Source: Proteinivorax hydrogeniformans
Lineage (GTDB): Bacteria > Bacillota > Proteinivoracia > Proteinivoracales > Proteinivoracaceae
Length of the DNA: 64,000 nucleotides
Assembly: GCF_040515995.1 (NCBI RefSeq)
Contig: NZ_CP159485.1
Coordinates: 1,240,001 to 1,304,000, forward strand
Reading direction: 5' to 3'
The notes beneath the pieces were generated by a model that searched no databases, was not told the DNA's origin, and saw only the letters and a program-made list of their open reading frames with translations. Both the position numbers and the translations under genes were made by a program. Shown here piece after piece: positions 8,113 through 17,223 of this stretch. Positions within the stretch are counted from its first letter, which is position 1. Each line of letters begins with the position of its first letter.

Positions 8113-8682
8113 TTATTGAGCAGTGTCAGCGTCTGGTCTAACTTCTCTTATAATGTTATTTATTTCCTCAAGTAACTGGCTTGTCGGCTCTCCACCTCGC
8201 TGCTGATCAGCAACTCTGCCAATTCGCTCGGTTAAATCTGGATCAGCAGTTACAATTGCCTGTTCTATATTTTCGTGCTGTCCTTCTACTTCAGAAGTTA
8301 CTTTATTTTTGATATCATCACTATCGTCAACTTCAGTTCTGATACCTATAAGAGCCATATTCCCCACAACAACCACGTCAGCTCTTTCTACACCCGCCAT
8401 ATTGCTAACGCTGTTAGCAATATCTTCAGCTATATTTTCCTCTGTCATCATACCATCATTTGGCCTGGTTTGGCCTTGATCAGGAAGCCGTTGTTGATCC
8501 GGGTTTTCGATATTTCTAGGTGACATATCGGGGTCGGTTGGGGTGTCTCTTTCAGTAGGTTGCATATTTTGGTTTTCCGGCTGCTCAGGAGCAGGTGCAG
8601 GACTAGGGTTGATTCTACAACCAACCAAAAGTGTCAAAGACAATACAAGAACTAATATCAAGACAATCTTGATATTTTTCAT
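8113..8682 (-). CDS. YhcN/YlaJ-family sporulation lipoprotein
   Basis: 189 residues. A signal peptide ends in a lipobox LLVGC (Cys about 22), followed by a Pro/Gln/Asp-rich linker (about 25-80). The C-terminal domain (about 82-189) has the family pattern of paired amphipathic helix and strand, with VERADVVVVGNMALIGI. YhcN/YlaJ proteins are membrane or spore-coat-associated lipoproteins with a role in spore germination or outgrowth. It is transcribed in the same direction as the SASP gene downstream but has its own terminator. Family assignment is by pattern only. Confidence 0.82.
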   Translation of the reverse strand: MKNIKIVLILVLVLSLTLLVGCRINPSPAPAPEQPENQNMQPTERDTPTDPDMSPRNIENPDQQRLPDQGQTRPNDGMMTEENIAEDIANSVSNMAGVERADVVVVGNMALIGIRTEVDDSDDIKNKVTSEVEGQHENIEQAIVTADPDLTERIGRVADQQRGGEPTSQLLEEINNIIREVRPDADTAQ

Positions 8683-8802
8683 TTTGTTAAACCTCCTTTA
8701 TAATTAAACATGTTCATTTATATATTTTCCACCAAAGAAATCCGTTATACTGTGTAATAAAGTTAACTTTGTAAAATTTTTTCAAAAAAGGAGCTGAGTT
8801 GT

Positions 8803-9555
8803 ATGAAAATACTTGTAACAAACGATGACGGTATATACGCAAAAGGCATCGATGCTCTAGTAAATCACTTAATTGACAAAGGGCATGATATTTATGTAGT
8901 AGCGCCAGATAGAGAAAGAAGCGCCAGTGGACAAGCAATTACCCTACACCATCCTCTGAGAACGACTAAAGTTTTAAAGTGGGATAAAGCTAGTGCATGG
9001 GCTGTCGATGGAACTCCCACAGATTGCGTAAAGCTAGGCTTATCTGAACTAATAGATGAAGAGGTGGATTTGGTGATATCCGGAATTAACCTCGGCCCCA
9101 ATTTAGGAACAGATGTATTATACTCAGGTACTGTATCTGCAGCTATAGAGGGGGCAGTCTCTGGTGTCCCTGCTATAGCAGTTTCATTAGCGGGAACAGA
9201 AAAGCTAGATTTTTCATATAGTGCAAAAATAGCCTGTCATTATGCCGAGCTGATGCAGAAAAATAAAGTGCCTAAAGATACTCTTGTAAATATAAATGTT
9301 CCTACCGAAAAAGAGGATAAAATTAAAGGAATAAAATATACAACCTTAGGCAAAGTACGTTATAACAACCCATTTCAAAAAAGAGAAGACCCTAGAGGAA
9401 GACCATATTACTGGCTATCAGGCGAAGTTAATCAAGACATAAGCAATGAAAAGTCTGATGTGTACGCTGTATCAGAAAACTACGTCTCGATATGTCCAAT
9501 ACACTTTGATTTTACAAATTATAGGTTGTTAGAAATTATAGAAAAATGGAAATAG
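8803..9555 (+). CDS. surE: SurE 5'/3'-nucleotidase (survival protein)
   Basis: 250 residues. SurE dephosphorylates nucleoside monophosphates in the cytoplasm using a divalent metal. The N-terminal TNDDGIYAKG carries the metal-binding Asp8 and Asp9; SASGQAITLHHPLR and GTPTDCVKLG follow, and ISGINLGPNLGTDVLYSGTVSAA is the family's strongest signature. Length and start are normal; AAGGAG at 8788 supports the ATG. No partner gene (pcm, nlpD) is adjacent. It diverges from the YhcN-like gene. Confidence 0.96.
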   Translation: MKILVTNDDGIYAKGIDALVNHLIDKGHDIYVVAPDRERSASGQAITLHHPLRTTKVLKWDKASAWAVDGTPTDCVKLGLSELIDEEVDLVISGINLGPNLGTDVLYSGTVSAAIEGAVSGVPAIAVSLAGTEKLDFSYSAKIACHYAELMQKNKVPKDTLVNINVPTEKEDKIKGIKYTTLGKVRYNNPFQKREDPRGRPYYWLSGEVNQDISNEKSDVYAVSENYVSICPIHFDFTNYRLLEIIEKWK

Positions 9556-9646
9556 CAACTTGCATAAACTTGAAAAATTACATAAAAAGAAATATAATAA
9601 GCTTGTCAGATGTCTTACAACAATACATGAAAGGGGAGTTAAGTAA

Positions 9647-10324
9647 ATGAACTTTGATCAAAAATTAGCTAGCATGATTGACCATACTTTACTTAAAGCA
9701 CAATCTACAAAAGAACAGGTGACAAAGCTCTGCAAAGAGGCAAAGGAGTATAACTTTGCCACCGTATGCGTAAACCCAAGTTACATAGAACAAGCTAAAA
9801 AGGAGCTTAAAGGAACAAATGTAGGGATTACTACGGTTATTGGATTTCCACTAGGTGCCTCAACATCTGAAACAAAAGCTTTTGAAACAAAAGATGCCAT
9901 TGCAAAAGGGGCAACTGAAATAGACATGGTGTTAAATGTCGGACAAATGAAGTCTCAAAACTACGATTATGTCCAAGAAGATATTAAAGCAGTGGTACAA
10001 GCTGCAAATGGTGTTACGGTAAAGGTAATTTTAGAGACTTGTTATTTAACTGATGAAGAAATTGTCAAAGCATGTGAGTTTTCTGTGCAGGCAAATGCCA
10101 ACTTTGTCAAAACTTCCACAGGCTTCGGTACTGGTGGTGCAACTAAAGAGCATATTAAACTTATGCGAGATACAGTAGGCCCTGAAATTGGAGTTAAGGC
10201 TTCAGGTGGGGTAAGAGATCAAAAAACAGCAAAAGAAATGGTTGATAGCGGAGCTACTAGAATAGGAGCATCTAGCAGCATAGACATTGTAAAAGGTTCC
10301 GCATCAGGAAATTCCGATTACTAA
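9647..10324 (+). CDS. deoC: Deoxyribose-phosphate aldolase
   Basis: 225 residues, normal for DeoC. It splits 2-deoxyribose 5-phosphate into acetaldehyde and glyceraldehyde 3-phosphate during deoxynucleoside breakdown. The Schiff-base lysine is Lys155 in FVKTSTGFG, and the second essential lysine is Lys184 in GVKASGG. The N-terminal IDHTLLKA is typical. AGGGGAG precedes the ATG. No other deo gene is beside it; a terminator follows, so it is probably monocistronic. Confidence 0.96.
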   Translation: MNFDQKLASMIDHTLLKAQSTKEQVTKLCKEAKEYNFATVCVNPSYIEQAKKELKGTNVGITTVIGFPLGASTSETKAFETKDAIAKGATEIDMVLNVGQMKSQNYDYVQEDIKAVVQAANGVTVKVILETCYLTDEEIVKACEFSVQANANFVKTSTGFGTGGATKEHIKLMRDTVGPEIGVKASGGVRDQKTAKEMVDSGATRIGASSSIDIVKGSASGNSDY

Positions 10325-10350
10325 AATTGTTACACACAAGTTACAAAACA

Positions 10351-10379
10351 GAGTCCGGTCAATAGAGGGCTCTTTTTTT
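10351..10379 (+). terminator. Terminator of deoC
   Basis: Six-pair stem GAGTCC / GGGCTC (one G-U pair) followed by seven T. Confidence 0.65.
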
Positions 10380-10464
10380 ATTGCAAAAAAGTTACAAAAA
10401 AGAAGGAATCTTATCGTTTTTGTAGAATATTCTAATAACAAAGAGTTATAGAGGAGGGGTTTAT

Positions 10465-11022
10465 GTGAAAAAAATATGGTTTTTATTATTAGTATTAACT
10501 CTGCTATCAACATTAGCGATAGGTTGTGGGCCTAGCGAGCCTGTGGAAGCAGAGGATCCTCAAGAAAAAGAGGAGGAGCAGGTCGATGAAAATGCAGAGT
10601 TTATCCCGTTGGTTGTTGACTCCTTAAAACTTACGATAGATGTTCCGCAAAAAGGATGGGAAAATACTCGCTCTAGAGCAACGTTAGAAGAGTTTGAAGA
10701 TGATAATGGTCATTTTGAGATATGGTTTTCCACCACACATCCTAACGTGAGGAGACTAACCGACGCTAGTGAAGATGCTATAGTAGATCTACAAGATGTT
10801 GAAGTTACTGGCCTTGATGAAAAAGCGGCCCATGTAAAGATAACTGCTACTGAAGAAGGAACAGATGTATATAAAGAACAACTATATTATGAATATGTAA
10901 ATCCCGACAACGATCGTCATTACTATGTATTAATTACCATGACCTACCCTCAAGATGGAGATACTGAATACTATAGCGATAAATTTTCCCATATAATTAG
11001 CTCAGCCACCATAGGCAAGTAA
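10465..11022 (+). CDS. Hypothetical lipoprotein
   Basis: 185 residues from a GTG start (GAGGAGGGG at 10451-10459). The signal peptide ends in the lipobox LAIGC, so the mature protein should be lipid-anchored to the outer face of the membrane. An acidic linker (about 25-45) is followed by a folded domain (about 48-185) rich in beta strand. I do not recognise the domain. It has its own terminator and lies between deoC and the amidase gene. Confidence 0.75.
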   Translation: MKKIWFLLLVLTLLSTLAIGCGPSEPVEAEDPQEKEEEQVDENAEFIPLVVDSLKLTIDVPQKGWENTRSRATLEEFEDDNGHFEIWFSTTHPNVRRLTDASEDAIVDLQDVEVTGLDEKAAHVKITATEEGTDVYKEQLYYEYVNPDNDRHYYVLITMTYPQDGDTEYYSDKFSHIISSATIGK

Positions 11023-11027
11023 AATGT

Positions 11028-11060
11028 AAAGGCTACCTCAAAAAGGAGGTGGCCTTTTTT
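11028..11060 (+). terminator. Terminator of the lipoprotein gene
   Basis: Stem AAGGCTACCTC / GAGGTGGCCTT with one mismatch, followed by TTTTTT. Confidence 0.85.
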
Positions 11061-11099
11061 AAATTCAAATATTAATTTTAAAGGGTTTTAGCAATGTTT

Positions 11100-11106
11100 T
11101 GTCGAA
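11100..11106 (+). promoter_or_regulatory. Possible Spo0A box upstream of the amidase
   Basis: TGTCGAA, the core of the known Spo0A binding site, about 75 bases before the amidase start. Seven bases is weak evidence by itself; the sequence also occurs at 25051. Confidence 0.3.
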
Positions 11107-11180
11107 AAAAGTATTTTACAGAAAGCTTTACAAAAAACAAAATTTAATGTAGAAATGTACAACCAAATGGAGGAAAGACC

Positions 11181-12224
11181 ATGGCACAAAAGCTATTTAA
11201 TCAACCTAAAAAACGCAGTATTAAACCAAAGTTAATTTTCTTAAGTCTACTTTTTATTGTCGCAGCCCTAATTACAGGTTCATCGATGTTTTTTTCAACA
11301 TCAGAACCATCTCTTCCACAGCCTCATGTATTTAGTTCTGACAGGGCCAATCATTTTGTTGGTTTTAAAGCAACTAATGATAGTGATAACAACCGAGTTT
11401 TGGCTTTTAAGTTCGCCAACTTAGATAATGAAAAAGTACAAGTGCATAACAACGATGGAAAACTTATGCTAACAATCACAGACACTTACCATACCGAGGA
11501 TTTTAGCGAGAAAACACACCTTTCAGATGTTGTTACTGTAAATCAGAATGCTTCAAACACTATCCAGTTTGCTTTACCTTTAGAGCGCCTTGGACCCTAT
11601 AATACAAGAATTAGCGAGGATGGTATATTTATCACTAAACTAAATTGGGGCCTGGAGGGAAAAAACATTGTTATCGACCCTGGTCATGGCCAACCCGACG
11701 GAGGAGCTATCGGACCATCAGGTCTATTAGAAAAAGATGTAGTGTTAAATATATCTCTTAGGCTTAAAGAGATTTTAGAAGATAAAGGTGCAAACGTTCT
11801 ATTAACAAGAGAGGGAGATTCAAGACCTTATCCTTCTTCATATTTGCAGGATTTATGGGAGAGAGTTTACATAGCAGAGGAGTTTGGAGCGCATGTAGTT
11901 CTTTCTATTCATAACAACGCCAGCGATTACCCTTATGTAGGAGGTATTGAAACTTTTTATCGTCCTAACACTTTGCAAGGTCACAATAACAAAAAGTTTG
12001 CCAAAACCATACAAAATCAGCTGACAAACGATTTAGGCCGTAGAGATAGAGGTGTACATTCAGCTAACTTTAATGTGTTAAGAAGTGAAGAATTCATAGG
12101 TGCATTAGTTGAACTTATGTTCATAACAAACCCAGAGGAAGAGCGTTTACTCTCAGACCCCCAGATGATAGAGAAAATAGCCCAATCATTGGCAGAAGGA
12201 ATAGAGAACTTTTTTACTAATTAG
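11181..12224 (+). CDS. N-acetylmuramoyl-L-alanine amidase (Amidase_3)
   Basis: 347 residues. These zinc enzymes cut the bond between muramic acid and the stem peptide of peptidoglycan. Residues about 17-36 form a membrane anchor, an AMIN-like or unknown beta domain covers about 50-158, and the Amidase_3 domain about 161-345. Zinc ligands His169 (DPGHG), Glu184 and His244 (SIHNN) and catalytic Glu311 (LVELMF) are all present, so it should be active. GGAGG precedes the ATG. A CwlD-like role in spore cortex or a vegetative role are both possible. The second amidase of the window (32685) differs by carrying a dockerin. Confidence 0.9.
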   Translation: MAQKLFNQPKKRSIKPKLIFLSLLFIVAALITGSSMFFSTSEPSLPQPHVFSSDRANHFVGFKATNDSDNNRVLAFKFANLDNEKVQVHNNDGKLMLTITDTYHTEDFSEKTHLSDVVTVNQNASNTIQFALPLERLGPYNTRISEDGIFITKLNWGLEGKNIVIDPGHGQPDGGAIGPSGLLEKDVVLNISLRLKEILEDKGANVLLTREGDSRPYPSSYLQDLWERVYIAEEFGAHVVLSIHNNASDYPYVGGIETFYRPNTLQGHNNKKFAKTIQNQLTNDLGRRDRGVHSANFNVLRSEEFIGALVELMFITNPEEERLLSDPQMIEKIAQSLAEGIENFFTN

Positions 12225-12286
12225 TTCTTTTCATATCTCAATATTTCATGTATAATTTACCTTGTTTGTAGCAAGGAGGAGTAATA

Positions 12287-13384
12287 GTGTTTATCTTAGA
12301 CGACAACAACAAAAAAGATACCATAATAAAACATCAGCTTTTAGAATTATATGTACCTCTTATAGGTTACGAGGCTGTATCTTTATGGATTTACTTAAAG
12401 CATTGTGTAGAAAACAAAAAGTCTTTATCCATAAAGGACCTATATTTACAGCTTCAAATGAGAGAAAGTACTGGCAAGACATCGTTAACCCTATTGAAAA
12501 AATACAAATTATTAGAAAAGAAAGACAATAAACTGGTTTTAAAAGAGCCTATGGCTACTGACCAGTTTATTAAGTTTGTAAAGGACAATGAGTATATAGA
12601 AATAGAGACCAAAAAACGATTCTTCACTTTACTAGACGACTATTTTGAGGAAGCCCAAAAAGAAGATACCAAAGATATAACCTATACAAAGCCACCTACT
12701 CAGCCTACAATAGCGCAAAAAGAAGACGAGATTGTGGCTAGGTTTATGTCAGAGTGTAATTTTAGGGGGACAAAAGAACTGCGTCAAAAGTTTGATTATT
12801 GGTTTGAGCAAATTAAAGATATCGAGCTTATGGAAGAACTTATCAGGCGAACCAAAAAGAAAGTGGAAATGTCCGGCATAAGAGGTTGTCCAAGTAACTA
12901 TACAGATAAAATAGTCAAGGACTGGCAGTTAAAAGGTATTCGAACATTTAAAGACCTTTATGTTAAAGATGAAGAATTTAAACGAAACTGGAAAGTATAT
13001 CGCATGGTTGAAAAAGAACTCAATAAAGACTACGATTCTTTAACACCTGAAGAACGGGCTATGGTTAATAGTTGGCTTGCCCCACAAAAAGGCCAAGGCT
13101 TAAGTGAGGACATTATAAAAGAAGGCATAAAACAAGTGATACGCAAAGGCTTGTATAAGGGGAAAGGTTCTCCAACCATTGCCTATATGAATAAGTGGAT
13201 GAATAACTTAATTAAAGCAAACGTAAAAACTTGCGATGATGTAGAAAAGAACCTGTTCTATACAGATAAAAAACAGTCTGACGCTGCAACAAAAACTGGG
13301 AAAAAATACAGCCAGCGGCGGTCAAAATCTGAGTTAGAAGAAGCTATAGAAAAGAAAAAGGTTAGCTACGAAGGGGGTAATTAA
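12287..13384 (+). CDS. DnaD/DnaB-type helicase-loading protein
   Basis: 365 residues from a GTG start with AAGGAGG at 12273. The first ~100 residues look like the winged-helix N-terminal domain of Bacillus-type DnaB/DnaD primosome proteins (LLELYVPLIGYEAVSLWIYL). Two DnaD-like helical repeats follow; the second ends in SPTIAYMNKWMNN, close to the YxxxIxxxW pattern that binds single-stranded DNA. In Firmicutes such proteins help deliver the replicative helicase to the origin or restart sites. It is the first gene of a tight operon: two bases separate it from the DnaI-like gene. The region 12262-12531 in another frame is a shadow. Confidence 0.85.
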   Translation: MFILDDNNKKDTIIKHQLLELYVPLIGYEAVSLWIYLKHCVENKKSLSIKDLYLQLQMRESTGKTSLTLLKKYKLLEKKDNKLVLKEPMATDQFIKFVKDNEYIEIETKKRFFTLLDDYFEEAQKEDTKDITYTKPPTQPTIAQKEDEIVARFMSECNFRGTKELRQKFDYWFEQIKDIELMEELIRRTKKKVEMSGIRGCPSNYTDKIVKDWQLKGIRTFKDLYVKDEEFKRNWKVYRMVEKELNKDYDSLTPEERAMVNSWLAPQKGQGLSEDIIKEGIKQVIRKGLYKGKGSPTIAYMNKWMNNLIKANVKTCDDVEKNLFYTDKKQSDAATKTGKKYSQRRSKSELEEAIEKKKVSYEGGN

Positions 13385-13386
13385 AA

Positions 13387-14388
13387 ATGAAAAAAAATCC
13401 TTACTTGCAAATGCTTGATAACGACAACTATTCTACTAAAATAGTTACTCAAAGAGATCATAAAAAAAAGCTAGAGGACATTTATAAAGCCCACCCTTCC
13501 TTAAAAAAGATGGAAGATGAGATTAGCTCTTTACAAAGTGACATAGCCAACCGATTAGCTATGAAGTTTAAAGGACAACAAGTAACGGATTTAGATGAGA
13601 TAAAAGAAAAACTTGCCAAAGTAGTTAACCAAAAGAAAAGATATCTAACAAAATATTCAATTGAAACTAACTATAAAGAACCCAATTGGAAATGCGCAAA
13701 ATGCCAAGATACCGGAAAAGTTTATAAAAAAAATCAGGTAGAACCATGCGCCTGCACTAAAGAAAATTTCAACGCGCTAAAACAAAAGTCAGCAGGCCTA
13801 CCTCCTAAACTAGTAAATGCCACCTTTAAAAACGCCGATTTTTCGCTTTATCAAGACGAAGATAGAGTACAGGCTCTAAAGGTTTATAGACAGGTAAAAG
13901 ACTACCTAGATACGCTAACGGAATCTATAAAAGAAAAAGGTGCTTTTTCCGATGGTTTATATATTTATGGGAAAACCGGCGTAGGCAAGACCTTCCTTTT
14001 AGGCTGTGCTGCCAACTATTTACTTCAAAGGCAAGTTGCCGTTAAGTACTTAGTTTATGCAGATCTATTAGACCGCATCAGACAGACATATAGCCAAGAA
14101 AGCGGAGAAACTGAGTCACAAATACTTCGCAAAATAATAACTGTGCCTGTACTTTTGATAGACGACTTAGGGATGGAAAAAAATACCGAGTTTTCGCAAA
14201 AGTACCTAGGACAGATTATAGACAGCAGATATCGGAATCTACTCCCCACTATTATCACTTCTAATTTTACCTTGTTAGAACTAGAAGAAAGGACAAGAAA
14301 TGACATGTATGGAGAGAGAGTAATTTGGAGATGCGTTGAAACAAGCAACATTTTAGAATTAACAGGCAATCTACGCCGACCAAACTAA
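13387..14388 (+). CDS. DnaI/DnaC-type helicase loader ATPase
   Basis: 333 residues. The N-terminal part is coiled-coil-like and contains a zinc-binding group Cys103, Cys106, Cys121, Cys123 (CAKC, CAC), as in DnaI. The C-terminal AAA+ domain has Walker A GKTGVGKT (195-202) and Walker B LLIDDLG (about 253-259), with sensor-like ITSNF and a late Arg. The protein would load the hexameric helicase onto DNA. It lies between the DnaD-like gene (2 bp upstream) and the primase-helicase (20 bp downstream); in most Firmicutes dnaI sits with dnaB (loader), not with primase or helicase. Confidence 0.92.
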   Translation: MKKNPYLQMLDNDNYSTKIVTQRDHKKKLEDIYKAHPSLKKMEDEISSLQSDIANRLAMKFKGQQVTDLDEIKEKLAKVVNQKKRYLTKYSIETNYKEPNWKCAKCQDTGKVYKKNQVEPCACTKENFNALKQKSAGLPPKLVNATFKNADFSLYQDEDRVQALKVYRQVKDYLDTLTESIKEKGAFSDGLYIYGKTGVGKTFLLGCAANYLLQRQVAVKYLVYADLLDRIRQTYSQESGETESQILRKIITVPVLLIDDLGMEKNTEFSQKYLGQIIDSRYRNLLPTIITSNFTLLELEERTRNDMYGERVIWRCVETSNILELTGNLRRPN

Positions 14389-14408
14389 CTCAAAGAGGAG
14401 GGGACAAG

Positions 14409-16922
14409 ATGGATATAGAATCAGCTATAAATGCAGTCAAAGAAAAAGTCAATATTATTGATTTTATAGGAGAGTACACCGACCTTCAGCGAAAAGGAAA
14501 CCTTCATCAGGGTAAATGTGTGCTTCATGACGATAAAGACACCCCTTCCCTTACAGTTTATGAAGAAACCCAAAGCTTCTACTGCTTTGGTTGTAAAGCG
14601 GGAGGAAGTGTAATAGAGTTTGTAAAGGATTATTATAACTATGACTTTAACGAAGCTATGCAATTTTTGTCCGAGCGTGCAGGCATAGAGGTTAAGTCAG
14701 TAGATCCTGCAAAGTATCGTAAGAAAAAAGCAAGAGTACAGCAAAATCAAAGCCAGGTTCAAAACACTAAACAGCAATTAATACAAACGGAAAATACCGG
14801 TAAGAGCTACCTTCAAGGACGTGGTTTTTCTGTCGAAACTATTGAGGATTTTGAACTTGGATATTCAAATTCTGATAACTCAATAGTTATTCCAATTCAC
14901 GATGGATTTGGAAAGGTAGTAGGCTTTAGTAAACGTTTTTTAGACGAAGGGGTAGAACCTAAATATAAGAACTCTCGTAACGATGATGTTTTTAACAAAG
15001 CTGAACTTCTATACAATCTTCATAATGCCCGTAAAAATATTGACGATAGCCTCTATGTAGTAGAAGGCTATTTTGATGTTATAAGTTTGTGGCAAAGCGG
15101 TATTAAAGCAGTTGTAGGGGTAATGAAAGACTCCATGACCACCGAGCAAGCACAAATAATATCACGACTTTGTAAAAAAGGCAAAACTGTAGTGTTAGTA
15201 CCTGATAATGATAGCACCGGCCTTAAAAGTGTGGAAAAAAATAAAAAGACCTTATATCAAGTGGATTCAAAACTTGATATAAGGGTAGCATCCTTACCAC
15301 CAGAACATAAAGATGCCAATGATGTTTTGATGGAGGAAGGCGAGCAGTCCTTAAGAGAAATTTTAGCAGAGCATAAAAGTGCTGATTATATTATTTTAAA
15401 GCAGCTTTTAAATGATCAAAGCTCTGCAGAAAAGGAATATATTACTGCAAAAGATTATATTCAAAACAATGTTTATGATGTAATGGTGTTAGAAAACCTT
15501 ATTAACTATTTAGAAACACGTTGGGACAAACCAAAAGTTCAGATAATGGAGCATTTGGGGTTATCTAAAGAGCTGCCCAATGACCTATTAGCAGAGCAAA
15601 AAGTTTTGGGTATTTTGCTTGAGTATCCTGAGAAGCTAGATGAAGTTGCAGATACTTTAAAACCTGAGTTTTTCTACGACAAGACAAACTTACTCCTTTT
15701 CCAAAAAGTTTATGATCAATACCAATCAACCGGAGAAGTTACTAAGTTTAATTTATATCTTGATATAATGAAAGATGATTCACTGCAAAATGGCGAGGAG
15801 TTATACAAGAAACTGACAGATAACATACCTCCAGTGGAGGAGCTTGGAAAAGCTGTAGATGCCCTAGCTTCTTTACATTCAAAACGTAACCTAATCAAAG
15901 CAGCAGAAGAGATAGAAACTATTGTTTCTACTAACGAAAAAGAAAGTGTTGACTCTCTACAATCTATGGCTCAGGAAGTAATTTTTCAAGCCACCGATAT
16001 GGGCGGAAGCAATAAATCAATATTTAATACCAATGAACTTCTAGCTAATAGATTAGAAGAGTATGTAAAGCGTAAGGAAGGTATGGCGCCCCGTGGTCTA
16101 ATGACTGGCTACATGTCATTAGATGATTTGACAAACGGGTTTAAAAACAAACACTTAATTATTCTAGCTGCGGCTACTTCTACTGGAAAGACCGCTTTTA
16201 GTCTTAACTTGGTGCGTAATGTCCTTAAAAGGAACCTACCTGTAGCATTTGTCAGCCTTGAGATGAGTGCCGAAGAAGTTATGGATAGATTAATCATTCA
16301 AGAGCTTAGGATAGATTCCCAAAAATATGAGCAAGGTGATTTATCAGACGATCAGTTTGCTGAGTTTACGGAAAAACTTAACTTGTTATATGATTTACCT
16401 TTACGAGTTAGTGACCAAAGGGGAATAAACGTCTCTCAAATAAGGGCTCGTTTGCGTAGGATGAAAGCACAAATGGGAGGATTAGGGCTTGTTGTCATTG
16501 ACTATCTACAAACAATTTCAATCCCCGAAAATGGCACAACAACAACTTCCCGTGCTGTAGGTGATATAGTTCTACAGCTTAGAAACTTAGCGTCTGAGCT
16601 GGATGTGCCCATTATACTTCTTTCACAGATTAACCGTAACTATAGTCAAAGACAGGATAAACGACCTCAAGTTTCTGACCTTAGAGAGTCAGGAAACATC
16701 GAGGAGTTTGCCGACATGATTGTATTTTTGTATAGGCATGCAAGAGTTAGTGTAGAAGCTATGGAAGAAGCAAAGGCAGAAGGCAAGGAAAATGACACCG
16801 AAGTTATTGTTGCTAAAAATAGAACGGGAAAGACCGGGGTTGCAACGTTGGTGTTTGACGACAGATATCTTCGCTTTGTCGATCCAGCAGGAGAATCTTT
16901 GGAAAAAAACATGCCGAATTAA
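14409..16922 (+). CDS. Fused DNA primase - replicative helicase (DnaG-like plus DnaB-like)
   Basis: 837 residues in one uninterrupted frame with AGAGGAGGGG before the ATG. Order: CHC2-type zinc finger (Cys37, His40, Cys59, Cys62), a shortened DnaG catalytic N-part (about 130-210, RGFSVETIEDFELGYS), Toprim (Glu219 in EGYFD; Asp266 and Asp268 in VPDNDST), a linker, a DnaB N-terminal domain (about 388-490) and a RecA-like helicase domain (about 560-830) with Walker A around Lys594, Walker B VVIDYLQ and SQINR. Normal bacteria encode primase and helicase separately; T7-type phages fuse them. The DnaG C-terminal helicase-binding domain is absent, as a fusion would make unnecessary. It could be the host's own replicative enzyme or a captured phage module. 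Confidence 0.93.
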   Translation: MDIESAINAVKEKVNIIDFIGEYTDLQRKGNLHQGKCVLHDDKDTPSLTVYEETQSFYCFGCKAGGSVIEFVKDYYNYDFNEAMQFLSERAGIEVKSVDPAKYRKKKARVQQNQSQVQNTKQQLIQTENTGKSYLQGRGFSVETIEDFELGYSNSDNSIVIPIHDGFGKVVGFSKRFLDEGVEPKYKNSRNDDVFNKAELLYNLHNARKNIDDSLYVVEGYFDVISLWQSGIKAVVGVMKDSMTTEQAQIISRLCKKGKTVVLVPDNDSTGLKSVEKNKKTLYQVDSKLDIRVASLPPEHKDANDVLMEEGEQSLREILAEHKSADYIILKQLLNDQSSAEKEYITAKDYIQNNVYDVMVLENLINYLETRWDKPKVQIMEHLGLSKELPNDLLAEQKVLGILLEYPEKLDEVADTLKPEFFYDKTNLLLFQKVYDQYQSTGEVTKFNLYLDIMKDDSLQNGEELYKKLTDNIPPVEELGKAVDALASLHSKRNLIKAAEEIETIVSTNEKESVDSLQSMAQEVIFQATDMGGSNKSIFNTNELLANRLEEYVKRKEGMAPRGLMTGYMSLDDLTNGFKNKHLIILAAATSTGKTAFSLNLVRNVLKRNLPVAFVSLEMSAEEVMDRLIIQELRIDSQKYEQGDLSDDQFAEFTEKLNLLYDLPLRVSDQRGINVSQIRARLRRMKAQMGGLGLVVIDYLQTISIPENGTTTTSRAVGDIVLQLRNLASELDVPIILLSQINRNYSQRQDKRPQVSDLRESGNIEEFADMIVFLYRHARVSVEAMEEAKAEGKENDTEVIVAKNRTGKTGVATLVFDDRYLRFVDPAGESLEKNMPN

Positions 16923-16924
16923 GG

Positions 16925-16953
16925 TTGACAATAATCGTTATACAACTTACACT
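16925..16953 (+). promoter_or_regulatory. Promoter of the M-box / mgtE transcript
   Basis: TTGACA at 16925-16930, 17 bases, TACACT at 16948-16953, placed just before the riboswitch. Confidence 0.75.
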
Positions 16954-16970
16954 ATAACCATAATGAAAAG

Positions 16971-17131
16971 TATCTCGTTAGGTGAGGCTACTATATGAAC
17001 ACAGGCTGTTGCCCAGAAATGTCTAGAGACGCCAATGGGTAGAACAGGCACTGCCGAAATAAGGCATGCTTAACACAGCTGAGCAAAAGCTCTACGTCAT
17101 ATAGTGTCAAAGCCCAAACGTATGAGGTAGG
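16971..17131 (+). ncRNA. M-box (ykoK leader) magnesium riboswitch
   Basis: The leader contains the conserved M-box segments in order: GTTAGGTGAGGCTACTATAT, AACACAGGCTGTTGCCCAGA, GACGCCAATGGGTAGAACAG, GGCACTGCCGAAATAAGGC and a closing strand ending in GAGGTAGG. It precedes an mgtE magnesium transporter gene, the classic target. High magnesium stabilises the fold and favours the downstream terminator (17159-17188). Confidence 0.95.
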
Positions 17132-17158
17132 TGAACTATACTATAGTTGTGCCTTTAT

Positions 17159-17188
17159 GCCTTCCTCAATATTTGAGGAAGGCTTTTA
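17159..17188 (+). terminator. Riboswitch-controlled terminator before mgtE
   Basis: Stem GCCTTCCTCAA / TTGAGGAAGGC followed by TTTTAT, between the M-box and the mgtE start. This is the expression platform. Confidence 0.9.
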
Positions 17189-17223
17189 TAATTTATAATA
17201 TTCTAAATTTAGGGGTGATAAAA

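Noticed and set aside
12262-12531. 89-codon frame overlapping the DnaD-like gene start
   Set aside because: It lies in a different frame over a well-supported gene and has no family likeness.
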